Positions 1-11,300 of a stretch of DNA of 64,000 bases are shown here, piece by piece. Made by a program: the position numbers and the translations under genes. Position 1 is the stretch's first letter; the number at the start of each line of letters is the position of its first letter. The stretch is from Acinetobacter pecorum. GTDB taxonomy: Bacteria > Pseudomonadota > Gammaproteobacteria > Pseudomonadales > Moraxellaceae. Location: NCBI RefSeq assembly GCF_014837015.1, contig NZ_JACSPT010000001.1:1-64000 (forward strand). Direction: 5' to 3'. Under the pieces are notes generated by a model. The model saw only the letters and a list, made by a program, of their open reading frames with translations, made no database searches and had not been told where the DNA came from.

Positions 1-171
1 ACTGGTGCGATCTCGCTTAAAGAAGGCGTGGAAATGGTTATGCCTGGTGACAACGTTGAGATGTCAGTAGAGCTAATTCACCCGATCGCAATGGACCCAG
101 GTCTACGTTTTGCGATCCGTGAAGGCGGTCGTACAGTTGGTGCTGGTGTAGTTGCTAAAGTAACTGCATAA
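1..171 (+). CDS. tuf: Elongation factor Tu, C-terminal end (partial)
   Basis: The last 56 codons of EF-Tu, cut by the window edge. The reading frame is open from base 1 and ends with TAA at 169-171. It encodes the family's C-terminal beta-barrel ending, with the motifs [26 protein letters not shown] and [11 protein letters not shown]-Tu is the GTPase that delivers aminoacyl-tRNA to the ribosome. Its position just ahead of tRNA-Trp and secE is the usual gamma-proteobacterial arrangement of a tuf copy. Confidence 0.97.
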   Translation, partial: TGAISLKEGVEMVMPGDNVEMSVELIHPIAMDPGLRFAIREGGRTVGAGVVAKVTA

Positions 172-223
172 TCATAGAATAAGACAGGCGAGTTGGGGTT
201 TAGGCTCCAACTTGTTGTTTTGC

Positions 224-299
224 AGGTCAGTAGTTCAATTGGTAGAGCGTCGGTCTCCAAAACCGAATGTTGGGGGTTCGAGTCCCTCCTGACCTGCCA
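224..299 (+). tRNA. tRNA-Trp (anticodon CCA)
   Basis: A 76-base cloverleaf. The acceptor stem AGGTCAG pairs with CTGACCT, the T-arm contains GGTTCGAGTCC, and an encoded CCA end lies at 297-299. The anticodon CCA is at 257-259, flanked by the stem CGGTCT/AACCG. It sits between tuf and secE, the normal location of trpT in this group, and is probably co-transcribed with tuf. Confidence 0.97.
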
Positions 300-373
300 A
301 GTTTTTAAAAAGACGCTTGATGTCGGCAAAATTGGTCATATAATAAGTCGCGAAACCTACGACGAGTACAAAA

Positions 374-814
374 ATGTCGAATGAAAAATCACGCGACGCA
401 TTAGGCGAAGCGGCAATTCCTCAAAGAAATAATCCTGCAGTAGATGTAAATTCTGGTTCTCCATTAGACATAATTCTATGGGTTATCGCCTTGATTTTAT
501 TGGTGGGTGCAATGATGGTAAACCAATATTTACCAGCGTACTGGGCACCCGCAAATGATATTTGGGTGCGCGTTGGGGTGATTTTGGCTTGTATCGTTGC
601 GGCATTCGGTTTATTATACGCCACCCATCAAGGCAAAGGCTTTATTCGCTTGCTGAAAGACGCGCGAATCGAGTTACGTCGAGTGACCTGGCCTACTAAA
701 CAAGAGACCATGACCACATCTTGGCATGTCCTTGTCGTTGTTGTCATTGCATCTATATTACTGTGGTGTTTTGATTATATTTTAGGCTGGTTAATCAAGT
801 TTATTATCGGGTAA
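374..814 (+). CDS. secE: Preprotein translocase subunit SecE
   Basis: A 146-residue SecE, the small clamp subunit of the SecYEG protein-conducting channel in the inner membrane. Hydrophobic segments lie near residues 30-50, 65-82 and 118-142. The conserved cytoplasmic amphipathic stretch just before the last helix (around residues 92-112) reads [15 protein letters not shown], the SecE signature. Three membrane segments and this length fit the enterobacterial form rather than the short single-helix form. nusG follows after 7 bases, so the two are almost certainly one transcript. Confidence 0.96.
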   Translation: MSNEKSRDALGEAAIPQRNNPAVDVNSGSPLDIILWVIALILLVGAMMVNQYLPAYWAPANDIWVRVGVILACIVAAFGLLYATHQGKGFIRLLKDARIELRRVTWPTKQETMTTSWHVLVVVVIASILLWCFDYILGWLIKFIIG

Positions 815-821
815 GAGAGCT

Positions 822-1355
822 ATGAAACGTTGGTACATTATTCATGCCTATTCGGGCTATGAAAAACAAGTGATGCGTTCGCTTAATGATCGAATCCAGC
901 GTAGCGCTGTAGCCGATAGCTTTGGTGAAGTCCTGGTTCCTACCGAAGAAGTGGTGGAAATGAAGGATGGCAAAAAGCGTAAATCAGAGCGTAAGTTCTT
1001 TCCTGGCTATGTTCTAGTCGAAATGGAAATGAACGATGATACTTGGCACATTGTTAAAGAATGTCCAAAAGTTTTAGGCTTTATTGGTGGGACGGCTGAA
1101 AAACCGGCACCGATTACGCAAAAAGAAGCAGATGCGATTCTTGCGCGTGTACGCAATACTGGTGAAGCACCTCGTCCTAAGACGATGTTTGAACCAGGCG
1201 AAGAATTACTCGTTATTGACGGTCCATTCACAGACTTTAAAGGTGTGGTGGAAGAGGTTCAGTACGAAAAGTCACGCTTAACGCTGACAATTAATGTATT
1301 TAACCGACCAACTCAAGTTGAATTGGAATTTCGCCAAGTCGAAAAATCAGTCTAA
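822..1355 (+). CDS. nusG: Transcription termination/antitermination factor NusG
   Basis: 177 residues, standard length. The N-terminal NGN domain begins [14 protein letters not shown] and contains [10 protein letters not shown] (about residues 60-69). A C-terminal KOW domain follows with [13 protein letters not shown] (about 130-142). NusG binds the RNA polymerase clamp to raise processivity, and its KOW domain contacts Rho or ribosomal protein S10. A good Shine-Dalgarno (AAGAGAG) lies just before the ATG. Confidence 0.98.
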   Translation: MKRWYIIHAYSGYEKQVMRSLNDRIQRSAVADSFGEVLVPTEEVVEMKDGKKRKSERKFFPGYVLVEMEMNDDTWHIVKECPKVLGFIGGTAEKPAPITQKEADAILARVRNTGEAPRPKTMFEPGEELLVIDGPFTDFKGVVEEVQYEKSRLTLTINVFNRPTQVELEFRQVEKSV

Positions 1356-1373
1356 TTTGTATGGGTTGAAAAC

Positions 1374-1474
1374 GCCTGGCTTATTTATAAGTCAGGCATT
1401 GTTGTTGTAACGGTATCGTTACTTGAAATCATTGGGGAGCCTTCACCGGCGTTTGCACCCAGAGGTAATTTGAA
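1374..1474 (+). promoter_or_regulatory. rplK leader: hairpin plus candidate L1 autoregulatory site
   Basis: The 119-base gap between nusG and rplK has a hairpin at 1374-1397 (GCCTGGCTTAT pairing with ATAAGTCAGGC through one G-U). It is followed by a GGGGAGCC...CCGGCGTTTGCACCC segment ending at the rplK ribosome-binding site. In E. coli, L1 represses its own operon by binding a 23S-like site ahead of rplK. The position and the GGGAGCC/CCGG pairing suggest the same here. The L1 assignment is inferred from position, not shown by sequence alone. Confidence 0.5.
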
Positions 1475-1903
1475 ATGGCTAAGAAGATTGACGGCTATAT
1501 CAAGCTGCAAGTTCCAGCTGGTAAAGCGAATCCATCTCCACCGATTGGTCCTGCACTAGGTCAACGTGGTGTGAACATCATGGCATTCTGTAAAGAATTC
1601 AATGCTGCTACACAAAAACTTGAAGCTGGTCTGCCAATTCCAGTCGTGATCACTGTGTACAACGACAAGTCGTTCACATTCATCATGAAAACTCCACCTG
1701 CTGCTATTCTTCTTAAGAAAGCTGCTGGTATTCAAAAGGGTTCAGCTGTACCTAACAAAACTAAAGTTGGTAAGTTGACTCGTGCTCAGTTAGAAGAGAT
1801 CGCGACTACTAAAGAACCAGATTTAACTGGTGCTGACTTAGACGCGCGTGTGCGTACCATTGCTGGTTCTGCACGTTCTATGGGCTTGGAAGTGGAGCTT
1901 TAA
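1475..1903 (+). CDS. rplK: 50S ribosomal protein L11
   Basis: 142 residues, the normal bacterial length. The N-terminal domain carries [28 protein letters not shown], written here as a continuous family signature near residues 7-35. The C-terminal RNA-binding domain contains [20 protein letters not shown] (about 119-138). L11 binds 23S rRNA at the GTPase-associated centre. It is the first gene of the rplKA pair, and a SD AGAGG lies 9 bases ahead of the start. Confidence 0.98.
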   Translation: MAKKIDGYIKLQVPAGKANPSPPIGPALGQRGVNIMAFCKEFNAATQKLEAGLPIPVVITVYNDKSFTFIMKTPPAAILLKKAAGIQKGSAVPNKTKVGKLTRAQLEEIATTKEPDLTGADLDARVRTIAGSARSMGLEVEL

Positions 1904-1906
1904 GAC

Positions 1907-2602
1907 ATGGCTAAATTAACTAAACGTCAAAAAGCGATTGCGTCTGCTGTAGAAGCGCACAAAGTTTACACACTAGAAGAAGCTGTTGCAGTTTTAGAGA
2001 GCCTTCCAGCTCCTAAATTCAAAGAGTCTCTAGACATCGCGGTAAATCTGGGTGTTGATCCTCGTAAATCTGACCAAGTTGTTCGTGGCGCGACTACACT
2101 TCCTGCAGGTACTGGTAAAACTGTACGTGTAGCTGTATTCGCTCAAGGCGCTGCTGCTGAAGCTGCTAAAGCTGAAGGCGCAGATGTTGTTGGTTTCGAC
2201 GATCTTGCTGAAAGCATCCAAGCGGGTAACCTTGACTTTGATGTTGTAATTGCTGCTCCAGATGCAATGCGCGTTGTAGGTAAACTTGGTACAATCCTTG
2301 GTCCACGTGGCTTAATGCCAAACCCTAAAGTGGGTACTGTAACTCCTGACGTAGCAACTGCAGTTAAAAATGCAAAAGCTGGTCAAGCACGTTACCGTGT
2401 AGACAAAGCGGGTATCATCCACGCTGCGATCGGTCAAGTAGGTTTTACTGCTGAAGCTGTTCGTCAAAACGTTGAAGCACTTGTGGCTGACTTGAAAAAG
2501 TTAAAGCCTGCTACTTCTAAAGGCGTATACATTCAAAAGATCACTTTGAGCTCAACTATGGGTCCTGGTTTGATCGTTGATGTAGCAAACGTATCTAAGT
2601 AA
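1907..2602 (+). CDS. rplA: 50S ribosomal protein L1
   Basis: 231 residues, full length. It shows the L1 core motif [14 protein letters not shown] (about residues 131-144) and the [20 protein letters not shown] segment near the N terminus. L1 binds the mobile L1 stalk of 23S rRNA and, in relatives, represses the rplKA mRNA. Only three bases separate it from the rplK stop codon, so the two genes are translationally coupled. Confidence 0.98.
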   Translation: MAKLTKRQKAIASAVEAHKVYTLEEAVAVLESLPAPKFKESLDIAVNLGVDPRKSDQVVRGATTLPAGTGKTVRVAVFAQGAAAEAAKAEGADVVGFDDLAESIQAGNLDFDVVIAAPDAMRVVGKLGTILGPRGLMPNPKVGTVTPDVATAVKNAKAGQARYRVDKAGIIHAAIGQVGFTAEAVRQNVEALVADLKKLKPATSKGVYIQKITLSSTMGPGLIVDVANVSK

Positions 2603-2906
2603 GTCTCGACTTATTACAGAATTTTAAAGCCCTGAGTAAGTTTTAAAGCACTGCTTTAAAACTTACGCAAGAGAAACCGGTTTCGGGAATCTTGCGAACT
2701 TAGGCAAACTTTGAATTGATAAATGAAAATTTATCAGCGTCAAAGACCGCAGGCGAGGGGAGTTTTATGCTTCGCTCTTAATAGCTCAGCCTGCGTAGAC
2801 GCGGTGGTGTGATTTGTTCATCCTCCGCGTGTGAGTCCAGTGATGGTCTCGCGAATTGGGAGTGTACTTCGCGTAAGTACATAAATCACCATTAGGAGGT
2901 TTTACA
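2603..2906 (+). promoter_or_regulatory. rplJ-rplL leader region (candidate L10 leader RNA)
   Basis: A 304-base gene-less gap. It contains a perfect 14-bp hairpin (2636-2649 with 2653-2666, loop ACT). Directly after it is a nested stem: CGCAAG 2666-2671 with CTTGCG 2691-2696, enclosing GAAAC/GTTTC at 2673-2684. The rplJ ribosome-binding site (TTAGGAGG) closes the region. In enterobacteria an mRNA leader here binds the L10-(L7/L12)4 complex for autogenous repression, and this is the same position and similar length. Whether a separate promoter also lies here cannot be decided by eye. Confidence 0.6.
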
Positions 2907-3413
2907 ATGGCTCTTCTTATCGAAGGCAAAAAACAGATCGTAGCTGAAGTAACTGAAGTTGCTTCTACTGCATTTGCTGCTGTTGTTGCTGACTACCAAG
3001 GTTTAACTGTTGAGCAATTGACTGCTCTTCGTGTTGAAGCTCGTAAACTAGGTGTTCACACACGTATCGTGCGTAATACTTTGGCTAAACGCGCTCTTCA
3101 AGATACTCCATTCAATATCTTGAACGACAACCTTGTTGGCCCAACAATCTTAGCTTTCTCGACTTCTGAAGACGACATGGGCGCTGCTGCTCGTGTGTTC
3201 GAAGAATTTGCGAAAACTAATAAAGCATTTGAACTTAAAGCTGCTGCATTTGATGGCAAAGTGTATCAAGGTGCTGAAGTTAGCGTTATCGCGAACCTTC
3301 CGAACCAAGAGAAAGCACTTACTATGCTTGCAAATGTACTTCAAGCACCTATTTCGAAATTGGGTCGCTTGCTTACAGCGCTTCAAGAGAAAAACGGTTC
3401 AGAAGCTGCATAA
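2907..3413 (+). CDS. rplJ: 50S ribosomal protein L10
   Basis: 168 residues, normal length. It shows the family features VADYQGLTVEQLTALR and VRNTLAKRAL in the rRNA-binding N-terminal domain, then a C-terminal helix that anchors L7/L12 dimers. L10 forms the base of the ribosomal stalk and is the likely repressor of its own transcript through the preceding leader. A strong SD (TAGGAGG) lies 7-8 bases ahead of the ATG. Confidence 0.98.
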   Translation: MALLIEGKKQIVAEVTEVASTAFAAVVADYQGLTVEQLTALRVEARKLGVHTRIVRNTLAKRALQDTPFNILNDNLVGPTILAFSTSEDDMGAAARVFEEFAKTNKAFELKAAAFDGKVYQGAEVSVIANLPNQEKALTMLANVLQAPISKLGRLLTALQEKNGSEAA

Positions 3414-3461
3414 GCTCAAACTTACACACACATCATTCAATACCCATTTGGAGTTACTCTC

Positions 3462-3827
3462 ATGGCTTTAACAAACGAAGAAATCCTAAACGCAGTTGCT
3501 GAAAAAACTGTTCTTGAACTTGTTGAACTTATTTCTGCTTTTGAAGAGAAATTCAACGTTTCTGCTGCTGCTGTAGCTGTAGCTGCTGGTCCTGCTGCTG
3601 CTGCCGCTGAAGAGCAATCTGAATTCAACGTTGAGTTGACTTCATTCGGCGCGAACAAAGTTGCTGTAATTAAAGCAGTTCGTGAAGTAACTGGTCTTGG
3701 CTTAAAAGAAGCTAAAGATATGGTTGAAGGCGCTCCAGCGATCCTTAAAGAAGGCGTTTCTAAAGAAGAAGCTGAAGAACTTAAAGCTAAGCTTGAAACT
3801 TCTGGTGCAACAATTACTGTTAAGTAA
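3462..3827 (+). CDS. rplL: 50S ribosomal protein L7/L12
   Basis: 121 residues. The N-terminal dimerisation domain carries [19 protein letters not shown], followed by an Ala/Val/Gly-rich hinge (about residues 37-52). The C-terminal factor-binding domain contains [20 protein letters not shown] (about 66-85). It is the multicopy stalk protein that recruits translational GTPases. It has its own SD (GGAG) 8 bases before the start, consistent with its higher expression than L10. Confidence 0.98.
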   Translation: MALTNEEILNAVAEKTVLELVELISAFEEKFNVSAAAVAVAAGPAAAAAEEQSEFNVELTSFGANKVAVIKAVREVTGLGLKEAKDMVEGAPAILKEGVSKEEAEELKAKLETSGATITVK

Positions 3828-3835
3828 TTTTGCCG

Positions 3836-3900
3836 GGAGCCGGTTTTTTTATAATCGGCTCCAAAAATTGGCTGATGGCTCTTGGGTCATCAGCCTTTTT
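3836..3900 (+). terminator. Attenuator/terminator pair after rplL
   Basis: Two successive hairpins follow the rplL stop. The first is GGAGCCG 3836-3842 with CGGCTCC 3856-3862, its loop carrying a T-run. The second is GGCTGATG 3870-3877 with CATCAGCC 3888-3895 followed by TTTTT. The second has intrinsic terminator form. In E. coli a partial attenuator between rplL and rpoB lowers polymerase subunit expression relative to ribosomal proteins, and this fits that role. Confidence 0.75.
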
Positions 3901-3974
3901 GCGTTACAATAATCGGCTCGATTTTTGTTTGCATGATATAAAATTCATACAAATTAAAAATAAACATAATGAAC

Positions 3975-4020
3975 AAACGCTTACCAATATTTTTCATTAA
4001 AAAAATATTGATAAGCGTTT
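3975..4020 (+). other. Long near-perfect hairpin ahead of rpoB (candidate RNase III site)
   Basis: Bases 3975-3994 pair with 4001-4020 over 20 positions with a single C/A mismatch and a six-base loop. The hairpin lies 115 bases before the rpoB start, downstream of the attenuator. E. coli processes its rplL-rpoB spacer with RNase III, and a long double-stranded stem here would be a suitable substrate. The role is inferred; the pairing is read directly. Confidence 0.55.
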
Positions 4021-4134
4021 TAATACCACTAAAAATTGCAGCATTTGTAAAGAGTGGTGGCCATATCGGCCAGCGTAATTCCTTCTGAGCCCGTTCTGCA
4101 GGCGGGCTTGGTTTACACTTTCCGAGGACTCCAG

Positions 4135-7100
4135 ATGGCATACTCATATACCGAAAAGAAACGGATCCGTAAGAATTTTGGTAAATTGCCTAGCGTCATG
4201 GATGCTCCGTACTTGCTCGCGATTCAAGTCGACTCGTACAGAACATTCTTACAAGATGGCAAATCACCAAAAAACCGCGAAGATATCGGTCTCCAAGCCG
4301 CATTTCGTTCAGTTTTTCCTATTGAAAGTTATTCTGGCAATGCTGCTTTAGAATTTGTTGAGTATAGTCTTGGTAAGCCTGAGTTTGATGTACGCGAATG
4401 TATCCTTCGTGGCTCAACTTATGCAGCACCAATGCGTGTAAAAATTCGTTTGATCCTGAAAGATCGTGAAACGAAGTCAATTAAAGACGTACGTGAACAA
4501 GAAGTCTATATGGGCGAAATGCCATTGATGACGGATAACGGTACCTTTGTGATTAACGGTACCGAGCGTGTGATCGTGTCACAATTACACCGTTCACCAG
4601 GCGTATTCTTTGACCACGATAAGGGCAAGACTCACTCAAGTGGTAAAGTTCTTTATTCAGCACGTATCATTCCTTACCGTGGTTCATGGTTAGACTTTGA
4701 ATTCGATGCGAAAGACCTGGTTTATGTACGTATTGACCGTCGTCGTAAATTACTTGCGACTGTAGTACTTCGTGCCTTGGGTTATAGTAACGAAAACATT
4801 CTCGATATGTTCTACGAGAAAGTACCTGTGTATCTTGACATGGGTAGCTACCAGATTGACCTGGTGCCTGAACGTCTGCGTGGCGAAATGGCACAGTTTG
4901 ACATCCTGGACAAGGATGGCAAGGCAATTGTTGAGCAAGGTAAACGTATCAATGCGCGTCATGTACGTCAAATGGAAGCTTCGGGTCTTGAAAAACTTGC
5001 AGTACCTGATGAGTACCTATATGAGCGTATTACTGCTGAAGACATCCCATTAAAAGATGGTGATGTGATTGCAGCCAATACTGTATTAAGCCATGAAATT
5101 ATGGTGAAAATTGCAGAAGGCGGTGTGAAGCAGTTCAATATTCTGTTCACCAATGATATCGACCGCGGTTCATTCATTGCAGATTCTCTACGTGCAGATA
5201 CGACTACAAGCCGTGAAGAAGCATTGGTAGAAATCTACAAGGTTATGCGTCCGGGCGAGCCACCAACCAAAGAAGCTGCTGAAAACCTGTTTAACAACTT
5301 ATTCTTCTCTTCTGAGCGTTATGACCTGTCTCCAGTGGGTCGTATGAAGTTCAACCGTCGTTTGGGTCGTCCTTACGAAGTGGGTACAGACCAGAAGTCA
5401 CGTGAAGTTGAAGGTATTCTCTCGAATGAGGATATCACTGATGTACTGAAAACATTAGTTGAAATCCGTAACGGTAAAGGTGAAGTCGACGATATCGACC
5501 ACTTGGGTAACCGTCGTGTTCGTTCTGTTGGTGAAATGACAGAAAACCAATTCCGTGTGGGTCTGGTTCGTGTAGAACGTGCTGTTAAAGAGCGTCTGTC
5601 ACAAGCTGAAACTGATAACCTGTCTCCGCAGGATTTGATCAACGCGAAGCCAGTGGCTGCTGCAATCAAAGAATTCTTTGGTTCAAGCCAGTTGTCCCAG
5701 TTCATGGACCAAAACAACCCGTTGTCTGAAATTACACACAAACGTCGTGTATCAGCGCTTGGTCCGGGTGGTTTGACACGTGAGCGTGCAGGCTTTGAAG
5801 TACGTGACGTACATCAAACTCACTATGGCCGTGTTTGTCCAATTGAAACACCGGAAGGTCCAAACATTGGTTTGATCAACTCGCTTTCTGTATATGCTAA
5901 AGCGAACGAGTTCGGTTTCCTGGAAACACCGTATCGTAAAGTGGTTGATGGTCGTGTAACAGACGAAGTTGAATACTTATCTGCTATTGAAGAAGTGGGT
6001 ACTGTGATTGCACAGGCCGATTCTGCAATTGATAAAGATGGTCATTTAACTGAAGAATTCGTATCTGTACGTCATCAAGGTGACTTCGTACGTATGCCTC
6101 CTGAAAAAGTAACGCATATGGATGTATCTGCTCAGCAGGTAGTCTCTGTAGCAGCCTCACTGATTCCATTCCTAGAACACGATGATGCCAACCGTGCATT
6201 GATGGGTTCAAACATGCAACGTCAGGCAGTTCCGACGTTGATCGCTGACAAGCCGCTTGTTGGTACAGGTATGGAAGCGAACGTAGCACATGACTCTGGT
6301 GTATGTGTGATCGCGAAACGTGGTGGTCGTATCGAATATGTAGATGCGTCACGTGTGGTTATTCGTGTGAATGAAGACGAAATGATCGCAGGTGAAGCAG
6401 GTGTAGATATCTACAACCTGATCAAGTACACCCGTTCGAACCAGAACACTTGTATCAACCAGAAAGTTCTTGTGAACATGGGCGATAAAGTAGGTCGTGG
6501 CGATGTGCTTGCTGATGGTCCATCAACAGATGGCGGTGAGCTGGCACTGGGCCAGAACATGCGCGTTGCGTTCATGACCTGGAATGGTTACAACTACGAA
6601 GACTCGATCTTGTTATCTGAGCGTGTACTTCAAGAAGACCGTTTAACGTCTATTCATATCCAGGAATTGTCATGTGTTGCACGTGATACCAAACTGGGTG
6701 CGGAAGAAATCACTGCGGATATTCCGAACGTAGGTGAAGCTGCTCTGTCTAAACTGGACGAGTCAGGTATCGTTTACATCGGTGCTGAAGTAACTGCCGG
6801 TGACATCCTGGTTGGTAAAGTGACACCTAAAGGTGAAACGCAGCTTACTCCGGAAGAAAAATTGCTACGTGCAATCTTCGGTGAAAAAGCGGCTGACGTA
6901 AAAGACTCATCTTTACGCGTTCCATCGGGTACGAAAGGTACTGTGATTGACGTTCAAGTGTTTACACGTGACGGTCTTGAAAAAGACGAACGTGCTCAAG
7001 CAATTGAAAAAGCACAGCTTGATGCATACCGTAAAGACTTGAAAGAAGAGTTCAAAATCTTCGAAGAAGCTGCACGTGAACGTGTGATCCGTCTACTCAA

Positions 7101-8223
7101 CGGCCAAGAGTCGAATGGTGGCGGTACAACTAAACGTGGCGACAAATTGTCTGAAGACGTGTTGTCTGGTTTAGAGCTCGTTGATCTTCTTGAAATTCAA
7201 CCAGTTGATGAAGCAATTGCTGAACGTTTAACGCAAATTCAAGTGTTCTTGAAAGAGAAGGGCTTTGAAATTGACGAGAAATTTGCTGAGAAAAAACGCA
7301 AACTTTCTACAGGTGATGAACTGACTACTGGCGTATTGAAAGTTGTTAAAGTTTATCTTGCTGTAAAACGTCGCATCCAGCCGGGTGATAAGATGGCGGG
7401 TCGTCACGGTAACAAAGGTGTTGTATCTAACATCTTACCGGTAGAAGACATGCCACATGATGCCAACGGTGTACCTGTTGATATCGTGCTTAACCCGCTG
7501 GGCGTACCATCGCGTATGAACGTGGGTCAGATTCTTGAAACTCACTTGGGTATGGCTGCAAAAGGTCTTGGCGATCAAATCGACAAGATGATGAAAGAGC
7601 AACGTACTGTACTTGAGCTTCGTGATTTCCTAGACAAGATTTACAACAAAGTGGGTGGCGAGCAAGAAGATCTTGATAGCTTGACCGACGAAGAAATCTT
7701 GAAACTTTCTGGCAACTTGCGTGCTGGTGTGCCTTTGGCAACGCCTGTATTCGATGGTGCTGAAGAGGGTCAGATCAAAGAGTTGTTACAACTTGCAGGC
7801 CTATCTAGTACTGGTCAGACTGTATTATATGATGGTCGTACAGGTGAACGTTTCGACCGTCCGGTAACTGTCGGTTATATGTACATGCTGAAACTGAACC
7901 ACTTGGTTGATGATAAGATGCATGCGCGTTCAACTGGTTCTTACTCGCTAGTAACGCAACAGCCGCTTGGTGGTAAAGCACAATTCGGTGGTCAGCGTTT
8001 CGGTGAGATGGAAGTCTGGGCACTAGAAGCTTACGGTGCAGCATATACGCTACAAGAAATGCTGACTGTGAAATCGGATGACGTTGAAGGCCGTACCCGT
8101 ATCTACAAGAACATTGTAGATGGCAACCATTATATGGATCCGGGCATGCCTGAATCGTTCAACGTATTGACCAAAGAGATCCGTTCTTTAGGTATCAACA
8201 TTGAACTGAAAAATGGTGACTAA
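4135..8223 (+). CDS. rpoB: DNA-directed RNA polymerase subunit beta
   Basis: 1,362 residues from the ATG at 4135 ([17 protein letters not shown]), the length known for Acinetobacter RpoB. The frame is open back to 4054, but that part is leader, and a GAGG lies upstream of the chosen ATG. The rifampicin-pocket region reads [18 protein letters not shown] and is wild type at the positions I can recognise (D, H and S of the cluster present). Later motifs include the RHGNKGV segment and [24 protein letters not shown] near the C terminus, which binds beta-prime. Confidence 0.98.
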   Translation: MAYSYTEKKRIRKNFGKLPSVMDAPYLLAIQVDSYRTFLQDGKSPKNREDIGLQAAFRSVFPIESYSGNAALEFVEYSLGKPEFDVRECILRGSTYAAPMRVKIRLILKDRETKSIKDVREQEVYMGEMPLMTDNGTFVINGTERVIVSQLHRSPGVFFDHDKGKTHSSGKVLYSARIIPYRGSWLDFEFDAKDLVYVRIDRRRKLLATVVLRALGYSNENILDMFYEKVPVYLDMGSYQIDLVPERLRGEMAQFDILDKDGKAIVEQGKRINARHVRQMEASGLEKLAVPDEYLYERITAEDIPLKDGDVIAANTVLSHEIMVKIAEGGVKQFNILFTNDIDRGSFIADSLRADTTTSREEALVEIYKVMRPGEPPTKEAAENLFNNLFFSSERYDLSPVGRMKFNRRLGRPYEVGTDQKSREVEGILSNEDITDVLKTLVEIRNGKGEVDDIDHLGNRRVRSVGEMTENQFRVGLVRVERAVKERLSQAETDNLSPQDLINAKPVAAAIKEFFGSSQLSQFMDQNNPLSEITHKRRVSALGPGGLTRERAGFEVRDVHQTHYGRVCPIETPEGPNIGLINSLSVYAKANEFGFLETPYRKVVDGRVTDEVEYLSAIEEVGTVIAQADSAIDKDGHLTEEFVSVRHQGDFVRMPPEKVTHMDVSAQQVVSVAASLIPFLEHDDANRALMGSNMQRQAVPTLIADKPLVGTGMEANVAHDSGVCVIAKRGGRIEYVDASRVVIRVNEDEMIAGEAGVDIYNLIKYTRSNQNTCINQKVLVNMGDKVGRGDVLADGPSTDGGELALGQNMRVAFMTWNGYNYEDSILLSERVLQEDRLTSIHIQELSCVARDTKLGAEEITADIPNVGEAALSKLDESGIVYIGAEVTAGDILVGKVTPKGETQLTPEEKLLRAIFGEKAADVKDSSLRVPSGTKGTVIDVQVFTRDGLEKDERAQAIEKAQLDAYRKDLKEEFKIFEEAARERVIRLLNGQESNGGGTTKRGDKLSEDVLSGLELVDLLEIQPVDEAIAERLTQIQVFLKEKGFEIDEKFAEKKRKLSTGDELTTGVLKVVKVYLAVKRRIQPGDKMAGRHGNKGVVSNILPVEDMPHDANGVPVDIVLNPLGVPSRMNVGQILETHLGMAAKGLGDQIDKMMKEQRTVLELRDFLDKIYNKVGGEQEDLDSLTDEEILKLSGNLRAGVPLATPVFDGAEEGQIKELLQLAGLSSTGQTVLYDGRTGERFDRPVTVGYMYMLKLNHLVDDKMHARSTGSYSLVTQQPLGGKAQFGGQRFGEMEVWALEAYGAAYTLQEMLTVKSDDVEGRTRIYKNIVDGNHYMDPGMPESFNVLTKEIRSLGINIELKNGD

Positions 8224-8235
8224 TTAGTTCCATTT

Positions 8236-8327
8236 AATCCCCCCAACCCCCTTTATGAAAGGGGGGGATTTGCTCCTCTTGCTTTGAGGAGTTTTCCCCC
8301 TTAGAAAAAGGGGGATCAAGGGGGATT
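8236..8327. repeat. GC-rich cloverleaf-like palindromic element between rpoB and rpoC
   Basis: 92 bases bounded by AATCCCCC and GGGGGATT. Inside are three hairpins in a row: CCCCC-TTT/AAA-GGGGG, CTCCTC/GAGGAG (loop TTGCTTT) and TCCCCCTT/AAAAGGGGGA. Outer pairing plus three arms gives a cloverleaf. The poly-C/poly-G composition is unlike the flanking genes. I recall similar C5/G5 palindromes scattered in Acinetobacter intergenic regions, so a dispersed non-coding repeat is likely, but I cannot search for copies here. Confidence 0.6.
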
Positions 8328-8398
8328 AGTTCAGTTAAAAAACAATATTTGTGACCCAGTTGTTGAGTGAAAATCTCCACAACACACGGAGAAAAAAA

Positions 8399-11300
8399 TT
8401 GAAAGACTTGCTCGATATCATGCGCAAAAAGACGGATTCAGACGGTCATGCTCCTGTAGAGTTTGATCGCATCCGTATTGGTCTTGCGTCACCAGAAATG
8501 ATTAAGTCATGGTCTCACGGTGAAGTTAAAAAGCCAGAAACCATTAACTATCGTACGTTCAAGCCTGAACGTGATGGTTTGTTCTGTGCCAAAATCTTTG
8601 GTCCAGTAAAAGATTATGAATGCTTGTGTGGTAAATACAAGCGTATGAAATACAAAGGCGTCATTTGTGAAAAATGTGGCGTTGAAGTGACTACTGCGAA
8701 AGTTCGTCGTGAACGTATGGGTCATATTGACCTTGCTTCACCGGTTGCGCACATCTGGTTCTTGAAATCATTACCAAGCCGTATCGGTCTTCTTTTAGAC
8801 ATGACGCTGCGTGATATTGAACGTGTATTGTATTTCGAATCTTATGTAGTGACCGATCCGGGTATGACTCCATTTGAGAAATACCAGCTTCTAAACGATG
8901 AAGAATACTTCAATGCATTAGAAGAACACGGTGATGAATTCACAGCGAAAATGGGTGCTGAAGCGGTTCAAGACCTGTTGAAAGACATCGATCTTGAAGC
9001 TGAAATTGCACGTCTTCGTGAAGAAATTCCTGTTACAACGTCAGAAACCAAGCTGAAAAAGGCCTCTAAACGTTTGAAGTTGATGGAAGCATTCAACGAT
9101 TCAAACAACAAGCCAGAATGGATGGTGTTGACTGTACTTCCAGTTCTTCCACCAGATCTTCGTCCGCTTGTACCACTTGAAGGTGGTCGTTTCGCGACTT
9201 CTGACCTGAACGATCTTTATCGTCGTGTGATCAACCGTAACAACCGTTTGAAGCGTCTTCTTGACCTTGCTGCGCCAGACATCATCGTACGTAACGAAAA
9301 ACGTATGTTGCAAGAGTCTGTAGATGCATTGCTGGATAACGGTCGTCGCGGTCGTGCAATTACCGGTTCGAACAAGCGTCCACTTAAATCTTTGGCAGAC
9401 ATGATCAAAGGTAAACAGGGTCGTTTCCGTCAAAACTTACTTGGTAAGCGTGTTGACTACTCTGGCCGTTCGGTAATTACTGTTGGTCCAAACCTGCGTT
9501 TGCACCAATGTGGTCTTCCGAAAAAAATGGCACTTGAACTGTTCAAGCCATTTATTTTTGCGAAACTACAGGCATCTGGTCAAGCAACCACCATTAAAGC
9601 TGCGAAGAAAATGGTTGAGCGCGAAACCCCAGAAGTTTGGGACGTACTTGCTCACGTGATTCGTCAACATCCAGTGATGTTGAACCGTGCACCAACTCTT
9701 CACCGTCTGGGTCTTCAAGCATTTGAACCGATCCTGATCGAAGGTAAAGCGATCCGTCTACATCCACTCGTATGTGCTGCGTTTAACGCCGACTTCGATG
9801 GTGACCAGATGGCGGTACACGTACCATTAACACTTGAAGCTCAGCTTGAAGCTCGTGCGTTAATGATGTCGACAAACAACATCTTGTCTCCAGCGAACGG
9901 TGAGCCAATCATCGTACCGTCTCAGGACGTTGTCTTGGGCTTGTATTACATCACGCGTGATGCAATCAATGCCAAAGGTGAAGGCATGGTGTTCGCGGAT
10001 ACTCACGAAGTAAACCGTGCACTGGCAACAGGTCAGGTTGATCTACACGCTCGCGTTAAAGCACGTGTACACCAGACTGTGATCGACGAAGACGGTAACC
10101 GCGAACAGCAAACCATTATTGTAGATACGACGCCTGGTCGCTGCCTACTTTGGGAAGTTGTACCTGAAGGGATGGATTTCCAGCAAATTAACGTTGAGAT
10201 GACCAAGAAAAACATCTCTAAGTTAATTAACTCTTGCTACCGTAAATTGGGTCTGAAAGATACTGTTATCTTCGCTGACCAATTAATGTACTTGGGCTTC
10301 CGTCAAGCGACGCGTTCAGGTGTATCTGTCGGTATGGAAGACATGGTTATTCCACCGCAAAAACAAGCAATTATTGGTAAAGCGGAAGCTGAAGTTCGTG
10401 AAATCGAACAACAGTTCGAACAAGGTTTCGTAACTGCCGGCGAACGTTATAACAAAGTGGTCGATATTTGGGCACGTACCAATGACCAGGTTGCTAAAGC
10501 GATGATGGACAACTTGTCTTTCACCACTGTGAAGAACAAACAGGGTGAAGATGAGAAGCAAAAATCATTCAACTCGATCTACATGATGTCTGACTCGGGT
10601 GCCCGTGGTTCGGCAGCTCAGATTCGTCAGTTGGCGGGTATGCGTGGTTTGATGGCGAAGCCGGATGGCTCGATCATTGAAACCCCAATTAAAGCGAACT
10701 TCCGTGAAGGTTTGACCGTACTTCAGTACTTCATCTCGACACATGGTGCGCGTAAAGGTTTGGCCGATACAGCACTTAAGACTGCAAACTCTGGTTACTT
10801 GACTCGTCGTCTGGTAGACGTTGCGCAGGACTTGGTCATTACCGAGCCAGATTGTGGTACCTTCGACGGCCTAGTAATGACTCCGTTCATTCAGGGTGGT
10901 GATGTCATCGAGAACCTGGGTGCACGAGTATTGGGTCGTGTAGTTGCTGAAGATGTCAAGAAAGTGGGTACAGATGAAGTTCTGCTTCCACGTAATACTT
11001 TAATTGACGAGAAACTGGCTGCGTTTATCGAAAGCCAGGGTGTCGACGAAATTAAAGTGCGTTCAGTCGTGAACTGTGCATCTACCTTCGGTGTATGTGC
11101 GAAATGTTACGGTCGTGACCTGGCACGTGGTCATCAGGTGAACCCGGGTGAGTCTGTTGGTGTTATGGCAGCTCAATCGATTGGTGAGCCAGGTACACAG
11201 TTAACCATGCGTACCTTCCACGTGGGTGGTGCTGCGAGCCGAACTTCTGCTGCAAACAGCGTACAGGTTCGTAACCAGGGTACAGTACGTTTCCACAACG

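Noticed and set aside
4054..4134. Start of rpoB at 4054
   Set aside because: The extra 27 codons do not resemble RpoB, and the ATG at 4135 gives the known N terminus.
8351..8398. ATG at 8351 as the rpoC start
   Set aside because: There is no Shine-Dalgarno, and the TTG at 8399 has GGAG at ideal spacing and gives the family N terminus.
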